Shown in pieces: positions 14,341 to 19,125 of a DNA stretch of 19,125 nt. Source of the stretch: Bacillota bacterium. GTDB lineage: Bacteria > Bacillota > Clostridia > Acetivibrionales > Acetivibrionaceae. Position numbers and translations under genes: made by a program. The stretch covers positions 1 to 19,125 of the forward strand of contig JAEWSG010000139.1 in NCBI GenBank assembly GCA_023398495.1, written 5' to 3'. A model generated the notes under the pieces. The model saw only the letters and a program-made list of their open reading frames with translations. It did not search any database and was not told the DNA's origin. Within the stretch, counting starts at the first letter, position 1, and every line of letters starts with the position of its first letter.

Positions 14341-16848
14341 CTATACAATAATCAATTCCAGACCGGTCCTTTCGAAAAACTCATTTTTTATACTTTCGGC
14401 AGTTTGTGAATCAATGGAATTTACTACTGCTTTAACCACCATTTCCTTTGGTAGGTATGCGAGATTCTTTTTTAGTATTACTCCTTTTTCATTAAAGATC
14501 CTTATACCAACGTTAAATAATTCATTCTGATTTGGAGTGGGATTTATACGCAGGTTCCACCTTATCCGGCTTTCTAATTCATCAAGTAAATACCTGTACT
14601 TTTCACCGATTGCAGGAGATATAAAGGTGAGCTCTATAAAGCTGTCGGAGTTAACAGTCTTGATACTTTTCCTATAAAGCTTGTCCGGCTTGCCCAAAAA
14701 AGCTTCGTTAATTAAAGACAGGGCTTGATTCTGCTCCATTTGATAATCAAACTTTTTTATGGGCATTTGACTGGAAGAGGGGGACTTGCCAGGTTGAGCA
14801 ATTTCCAAGGTTATTCCGGTTGTATTTATGAAGTTATCAGAGATTTTTTTGGTGATTTCCTGATTTACACTTTGAGATAATGTGGCTTTTATACGGTTTT
14901 CATTTCTGAAGTATGAAATTGATCCTGCTAATTCAACGTCAGGGGGAAGTAAGTTTAAAATCAGATTCTGTACAGCTGAAAGATTACATTCTTCATTCGT
15001 TTCAACCTTCCAACCGGTTATTTCTTCAAAAGCACGTATTTCATTATCGAACTTTTCCGATGCTGTTTTTGGGAAATTGAAAGAAATAAGTGCGATTTTT
15101 TCTTCAAAGCGGGCACCTTTTTTGTATATACCGGCTTCTTGGGGAAAATGGGTATCCACAAGAGCAAGCATGGCATTTACTTCTAAAGGGCCCTTTTTCT
15201 CAAGCGAAGATATTACATCTTCTTCAACTGCGTGAAATATAAAGGGGCGTTTTAATTCGGCTTCAAAGTATGGAGTTGAATTTATAATATCAATTACATC
15301 CCTTAGTTCAAATTCATCAAAGGTATATGCTCCTGACCAGATAAATAAGATTTCTTCAATTGTTAAAGCTTTATCTTTACCACAGGTCTTTAATATATAT
15401 GACCATAGCTCGTTCATATGGTTTTGGGTAAGTTTCAGGTCTTTGTTCATGGAAGTTAAGCTGTTTTTAGTAAGCTGTTTTCTTGGATTATTTAGGATGA
15501 TTTCATGCGTATCACCATTTGAAGGAACATATATTTGTCCCCTGTATTCACGCTGCACATCACTGGCAAGACTATGGATTATTTCTTTATTTCCGTGTAT
15601 AAAGAATACCTTTTTTGCATTTAAGGCGTGTGTCAGGGAAATTATGCCTGTTTTATCGGCATGAGCCGAGAGACCGAATTTGCCAATGCCGCATTTTACC
15701 GCTACAGTTAATTCGCCGAGCTTTAAAACTCTTTCGCTGTTATCGGGAGTATCGGATATTTCAAGAAGTTGCCTGCCTGGTGATTCTTCATCCTGATAGC
15801 CTGTTATTGCTATAAAGTTACCTTCATCGCCGGCAAGCTTTTCAGCATACCACTGACTGGGACCTCCTGTTAGCATTCCAGAACTGGCAATGATTGCACA
15901 GGGTTCCTTTGAACTAATTATCTCTTCACGCTGCTGCTGTTTTCCTGTGACAGCTGTTATATTATCATCAAAAAAGATATCAATTCCCTTTAGTGTTTTT
16001 TTGGAAAGCTGGTTTTTCAAATAGTTTGGGTTTTGCTTATAAACACGGCATATATCATTTACCATACCGTCTGTAAATATCTTAAAGGGTGGAAGAGTTC
16101 CTTTGTTTATTGCAGCTTTTAAAATAAGAATTACTTCCTGTGCCCTCCCTAATGCAAAGGCCGGAATCAGGATTTTTTTGCCGGCTTTTATTATTTCTCC
16201 AACTTTTTCTACCAGCTTTGTTTCTTCTGTTTCCCTGCTTGAATGAAGCTTGTCTCCGTAGGTTGATTCAATTACGGCAACATCAGGACGAAGCTTTGGA
16301 AAGGATGCTTTTTCTACTGTTTTTTGAGGTTGAAGGGAGAAGTCACCACTATAAAAGAAAGCCCCTTCCTTGCCGCTTATGTAGATGGCAGCCGCTCCTG
16401 CTATATGGCTCGCATTATAAAATGTGACAGAAATATTATCTAAAGGTTGAAAAGTGTAACCAGGTGAAAAACAAAGAATCCTGTCAAGCATGTTTTTAAC
16501 ATGAACTTCAGCAAAGACAGGGATTTCAGCTTCACGGTGTTCCATAATTTTCAGACTGTCATATAACAATACTCGAACGAGATCTTTTGTAGCATGCGTC
16601 ATGTAAATTTTTGCTTCAGGGTACTCTCTGCTAAGAACAGGAAGACTACCTGTATGATCCATGTGTGCATGGCTTACCAATATGGCGTCAACACCGCCAT
16701 TTTCCTGAATCATACCAAGGTTTGGCAGGTTTTCCTTTGTGTTTGACATTCTTATCCCACAGTCCAAAACAATATTTTTTCCGTCTATATTAATAAAAAT
16801 ACAACTAGCGCCTACCTCTCCAGCACCGCCACAAAATCCAATTTTCAT
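14341..16848 (-). CDS. Beta-CASP metallo-beta-lactamase ribonuclease with long C-terminal extension
   Basis: Residues 1-450 form a metallo-beta-lactamase / beta-CASP nuclease of the CPSF73/YSH1-like type that acts on RNA. The zinc ligands are intact: SHAHMDH with His60, His62, Asp64 and His65, then His148, Asp169 (YSGDF), Glu194 (IEST), His396 (SAHAD) and His418 (IHG). Bacterial single-domain relatives are about 430 residues, so this protein carries an extra ~385 residues. The extension includes a helical part (about 470-560) and a duplicated alpha/beta unit (about 585-683 and 737-834), each ending in a TG-x-x-LEI-like motif. I do not recognise it; RNA binding or dimerisation is a guess. ATG follows a GGAGGCG site. 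It is monocistronic as far as seen and ends at the shared bidirectional terminator. An RNase J role is less likely because the RNase J C-terminal domain is not recognised. Confidence 0.88.
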   Translation of the reverse strand: MKIGFCGGAGEVGASCIFINIDGKNIVLDCGIRMSNTKENLPNLGMIQENGGVDAILVSHAHMDHTGSLPVLSREYPEAKIYMTHATKDLVRVLLYDSLKIMEHREAEIPVFAEVHVKNMLDRILCFSPGYTFQPLDNISVTFYNASHIAGAAAIYISGKEGAFFYSGDFSLQPQKTVEKASFPKLRPDVAVIESTYGDKLHSSRETEETKLVEKVGEIIKAGKKILIPAFALGRAQEVILILKAAINKGTLPPFKIFTDGMVNDICRVYKQNPNYLKNQLSKKTLKGIDIFFDDNITAVTGKQQQREEIISSKEPCAIIASSGMLTGGPSQWYAEKLAGDEGNFIAITGYQDEESPGRQLLEISDTPDNSERVLKLGELTVAVKCGIGKFGLSAHADKTGIISLTHALNAKKVFFIHGNKEIIHSLASDVQREYRGQIYVPSNGDTHEIILNNPRKQLTKNSLTSMNKDLKLTQNHMNELWSYILKTCGKDKALTIEEILFIWSGAYTFDEFELRDVIDIINSTPYFEAELKRPFIFHAVEEDVISSLEKKGPLEVNAMLALVDTHFPQEAGIYKKGARFEEKIALISFNFPKTASEKFDNEIRAFEEITGWKVETNEECNLSAVQNLILNLLPPDVELAGSISYFRNENRIKATLSQSVNQEITKKISDNFINTTGITLEIAQPGKSPSSSQMPIKKFDYQMEQNQALSLINEAFLGKPDKLYRKSIKTVNSDSFIELTFISPAIGEKYRYLLDELESRIRWNLRINPTPNQNELFNVGIRIFNEKGVILKKNLAYLPKEMVVKAVVNSIDSQTAESIKNEFFERTGLELIIV

Positions 16849-16958
16849 ATAATTCGCCTCCGCAACTTATTTTAAATTAATGTTACATATTTTTCAAGGG
16901 TGGGAGTAGTATTGGGTAAGAATTTAAGAATTGTTAATATAAATTATTAAGGTAGATA

Positions 16959-16987
16959 TTGAAAATGTTTATCTAAATTGGTATAAT
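16959..16987 (+). promoter_or_regulatory. Sigma-A promoter of the YD/dockerin gene
   Basis: TTGAAA (16959-16964), a 17-base spacer and perfect TATAAT (16982-16987). The predicted start is near 16994, which leaves a leader of about 270 bases before the ATG at 17264. Confidence 0.7.
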
Positions 16988-16993
16988 TTTTAA

Positions 16994-17263
16994 TAGATTC
17001 AAAAGAGAATATATATTTATTTTTTGTGGGGATTATTAAATTGTGCACTTATGAAATCAATTGGTTAGAATATTTCGATTATTAATGTGTTATAGTGATT
17101 TAAATTCTATAGAGTCAAAAGTTTATGTGTTAAAATCTCTGATTGATTCAGAAATTCTAATCTAGCCTTTCTATAACTACATTCACTCACAAAAAAATGA
17201 ATATAGAAGTTTAATTAAAATTAAAAGTGGTCTATAAGGATTACCACAACAAGGAGGAACAAA
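16994..17263 (+). promoter_or_regulatory. Long 5' leader of the YD/dockerin gene
   Basis: The leader is AT-rich and unusually long. It contains a 14-codon ORF (TTG at 17041, stop 17083-17085) behind a GTGGGGAT-like site, a TTCTATA/TATAGAA inverted repeat (17169-17175 with 17202-17208), and a small GTGGT/ACCAC hairpin (17228-17232 with 17243-17247) directly before the AAGGAGG ribosome binding site (17251-17257). No known riboswitch was recognised. Confidence 0.4.
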
Positions 17264-17926
17264 ATGATAAAATTAAGAAAAATAGTCATGTTATTTTTTA
17301 TATGCATGACGCTTATGATGCTGGGTGTGAGTGCTGGTGCAGCAACTTACAAATACGATGACCTGGGTAGAGTAACAGAAGTTACATATGACTCTGGTCA
17401 GAAAATTGCCTATACATATGATGCAGGAGGAAACTTGCTTTCTGCAAAAGATGTTTCATTGATTAAACTTAATCCAATAGGAAATAAGACCATTTCAGAA
17501 GGTGAGGAACTTAAATTTACGGCTACTGGAGTTGGACAGACAGGAAGTATTCTTACATACTCTGCATACAATTTGCCTGAAGGTGCGAACATTAATGCCC
17601 AAACGGGAGTGTTTAGTTGGACGCCAACATCTGGACAGGCAGGGGTATATTCTAAAGTTATTTTTCAAGTAACAGACGGTACAAATGTATCCAAGCAACA
17701 GATAACTATTACAGTTACAAGTACAGTTATTAAAGGTGATATTGACGGCAATGGTGCATTCAACTCAATTGACTTTGCTTATATGAGACTGTATTTGACA
17801 GGTGCAAAAAAGGACTTCACCAAAGAACAACTTGAAGCAGCTGATGTTGACAATAATGGATTAGTCAATTCAATTGATTTTGCTATTATGAGGCAGGTAA
17901 TACTTGGGATAAAACCGGGTTTTTGA
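17264..17926 (+). CDS. Secreted YD-repeat, Ig-like and type I dockerin protein
   Basis: This 220-residue protein has a Sec signal peptide (about 1-27). Two YD/RHS-type repeats follow (29-61; YKYDDLGRVTEV and YTYDAGGNLLSA). Residues 69-153 resemble a putative Ig / cadherin-like (He_PIG) domain with NAQTGVFSWTP. The C-terminus is a complete type I dockerin: calcium loops DIDGNGAFNSID (159-170) and DVDNNGLVNSID (194-205), with Ser-Ile at the cohesin-contacting positions 10 and 11 of both loops. The dockerin should attach the protein to a cellulosomal scaffoldin. No catalytic domain is present, so it is a structural or binding component. YD repeats normally occur in long Rhs proteins, so two repeats on a dockerin protein is unusual. 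The ATG follows AAGGAGG. A beta-repeat secreted protein begins 82 bases downstream on the same strand. Confidence 0.88.
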   Translation: MIKLRKIVMLFFICMTLMMLGVSAGAATYKYDDLGRVTEVTYDSGQKIAYTYDAGGNLLSAKDVSLIKLNPIGNKTISEGEELKFTATGVGQTGSILTYSAYNLPEGANINAQTGVFSWTPTSGQAGVYSKVIFQVTDGTNVSKQQITITVTSTVIKGDIDGNGAFNSIDFAYMRLYLTGAKKDFTKEQLEAADVDNNGLVNSIDFAIMRQVILGIKPGF

Positions 17927-18008
17927 GTTGATGATTAAAGTAAGTCAAGAATTAAGAAAATTTATTTACTTTCACAAATTAAAGAAATATTTGAACTAGG
18001 GGGAGAAT

Positions 18009-19125
18009 ATGAAAAGAAAAGGAATTTGTTTAGTTACCTATCTATTGATAGTAACATTTTTGCTTAATCAATTAACAAATGTAATTATAGCTTATCCAAT
18101 AACAAGTGCTCAAGCATTTGTTAATCAAGAGCAAGCTGATTTTCCGAGTAACAACACTTCATTATTCAATTCAAACATGCAGCAATCAGTAAGCAATGTA
18201 GTTTATAATAACTTTGAAGATGTTGATGTGAGCTCTGATCTGATTTTACAATTTGATAAGGAAGTTGGTAATCTGAATCTTTTATCGGGTAATCTGAACT
18301 TGAATGGTCATAAATTAACTGTACATGGTTCAGTTATCCATTCTAACGGTAATATGAATATTAATAAAGGCGAGTTAATCGTTGATGGAGATTATACAAT
18401 TTCAAGTGGTGCAAGTGGTTATCTTATAATGACTAATGTAAATGACTATGTCAGAATAGGTGGGAACTTTTACACTCAGGCATATAATTCTCATAAAAGT
18501 TGTCTGACAGAAGGAGTACTTGAAGTAAAGGGAGACTTTACACAAAGGAGACATTCATCAAGCTACTCAAGCACTGATAACTTTAAGGGTACAGCGAACC
18601 ACAAGGTTGTTTTAAGCGGAGACAAGTTGCAGAGAGTTGATTTTGCAAATCCCCAGTCAGGGTTTAATGTGCTGGATATAAGAAACCATAGTGATGACGG
18701 AATTGTGGTTGTTATGCCATTAAATGCTATAGAGCTAAGAACTAATGGGTGTAAGATGAATTTCTCAAACGGTGATTTGACTGGTTGGACAATGTCTGAA
18801 GATCAGAATATAGAGGGTAATCTTTATCTTGCAGGAGATGAATTGAATCTGAATGGTCACAATCTAACAGTAAAAGGAAACTTGATACAATCAGGTGGGA
18901 CAGTGAATGTAAACGGAGGAACTCTGAAAGTAGAAGGAGACTATCGGATACAATCAATGACTGTTGCAGCTAATGGAACAGCGACCTATGGATACAGCAA
19001 TGGATATCTAAAGATGGTAAATGAATCGGACTATGTGAAGGTATCAGGAAGCTTTGTGACACAGTCGCAATATGATCACAGCAGTTTGTTAACAGCAGGG
19101 ATGTTGGAAGTTGGCGGAGATTTTA
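18009..19125 (+). CDS. Large secreted beta-repeat protein, partial (3' end off window)
   Basis: The reading frame opens at ATG 18009 behind GGGGGAG and is uninterrupted through the last base, giving 372 residues. A signal peptide is visible (basic start, hydrophobic 7-28). The mature part is rich in Asn, Gly and short beta strands. Two related modules are seen, at about 88-178 and 271-372, each with NLNLNGHxL, a GxLxVxGDY strand, a GYLxM-xxxDYVxxxGxF segment and a LEVxGDF strand. Between them lies a linker segment containing HKVVLSGDKLQ. The pattern suggests a stacked beta-solenoid-like surface structure. I do not recognise the family with certainty; similar N-terminal modules occur, as I recall, ahead of Rhs/YD-repeat regions, which would fit its neighbour. 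The C-terminus, and any toxin, dockerin or anchor there, is not visible. Confidence 0.8.
   Translation, partial: MKRKGICLVTYLLIVTFLLNQLTNVIIAYPITSAQAFVNQEQADFPSNNTSLFNSNMQQSVSNVVYNNFEDVDVSSDLILQFDKEVGNLNLLSGNLNLNGHKLTVHGSVIHSNGNMNINKGELIVDGDYTISSGASGYLIMTNVNDYVRIGGNFYTQAYNSHKSCLTEGVLEVKGDFTQRRHSSSYSSTDNFKGTANHKVVLSGDKLQRVDFANPQSGFNVLDIRNHSDDGIVVVMPLNAIELRTNGCKMNFSNGDLTGWTMSEDQNIEGNLYLAGDELNLNGHNLTVKGNLIQSGGTVNVNGGTLKVEGDYRIQSMTVAANGTATYGYSNGYLKMVNESDYVKVSGSFVTQSQYDHSSLLTAGMLEVGGDF
18270..19125 (+). repeat. Tandem protein module repeat within the partial secreted protein
   Basis: Module 1 (about 18270-18542) and module 2 (about 18819-19125, cut by the window end) align over about 90 residues with shared motifs, offset by roughly 183-195 residues. 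Short DNA identity such as CTGAATGGTCA-like words is also seen, so the duplication is old but recognisable. Confidence 0.7.

Noticed and set aside
14264..14530. Plus-strand reading frame over the terminator and the 3' end of the beta-CASP gene
   Set aside because: It begins in the terminator stem, lacks a ribosome binding site and is antisense to a conserved gene.
17937..17972. AAAGTAA/TTACTTT inverted repeat between the YD/dockerin gene and the next gene as a terminator
   Set aside because: The stem is seven A/T-rich pairs with a 22-base loop and no T-run.

Overview
The window is low-GC DNA that looks like a cellulolytic, cellulosome-bearing anaerobic Firmicute, most like the cluster III clostridia (Acetivibrio / Clostridium thermocellum relatives). 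The clues are a type I dockerin on a small secreted protein, a family 3 cellulose-binding module with Thr-Pro linkers in a large secreted protein, strong GGAGG-type ribosome binding sites, TTG/GTG starts, sigma-A promoters with 17-bp spacers and a Gram-positive type LexA box. The genus is an inference from architecture, not a database match.

Layout. Positions 1-84 hold a nested inverted-repeat element with no gene. 301-4354 (+) carries two signalling proteins: a membrane histidine kinase (MASE3-like sensor, two PAS domains, HisKA/HATPase) and a membrane GGDEF plus HD-GYP protein that could both make and break cyclic di-GMP. 4382-6423 (-) is a two-gene operon with a 4-bp overlap: a radical SAM DNA modification/repair protein with a helix-hairpin-helix, and its usual DUF4130/TIGR03915-type partner. 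Its promoter is overlapped by a near-consensus LexA/DinR box, so it is probably SOS-controlled. 6876-8633 (+) encodes a zinc phospholipase C-like protein with a C2-like C-terminal region. 8743-10383 (+) is the conserved UPF0237 (ACT domain) / UPF0210 pair with its own promoter.

The 10384-10951 gap contains a probable small RNA on the minus strand (good promoter, about 97 nt, strong hairpin-plus-U terminator) and, divergent from it, the promoter and long leader of the next gene. 10952-14245 (+) is an exported 1097-residue protein: signal peptide, discoidin/F5-8C-like domain, CBM3, and a von Willebrand A domain that appears split by an insertion of about 260 residues and has lost its metal-site residues. 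A strong bidirectional terminator separates it from 14341-16848 (-), a beta-CASP metallo-beta-lactamase ribonuclease with a long C-terminal extension that contains an internal duplication.

The right end (16959-19125, +) is a secretion locus: a promoter with a 270-nt leader, a small secreted YD-repeat / Ig-like / type I dockerin protein, and the start of a large secreted beta-repeat protein that runs off the window. The two extracellular regions (10952-14245 and 17264 onward) are the accessory part; the rest are signalling, DNA-repair and RNA-processing genes. The most useful new leads are the unassigned small RNA, the SOS box on the radical SAM pair, the degenerate split VWA in a cellulose-binding protein, and the YD-repeat domain joined to a dockerin.
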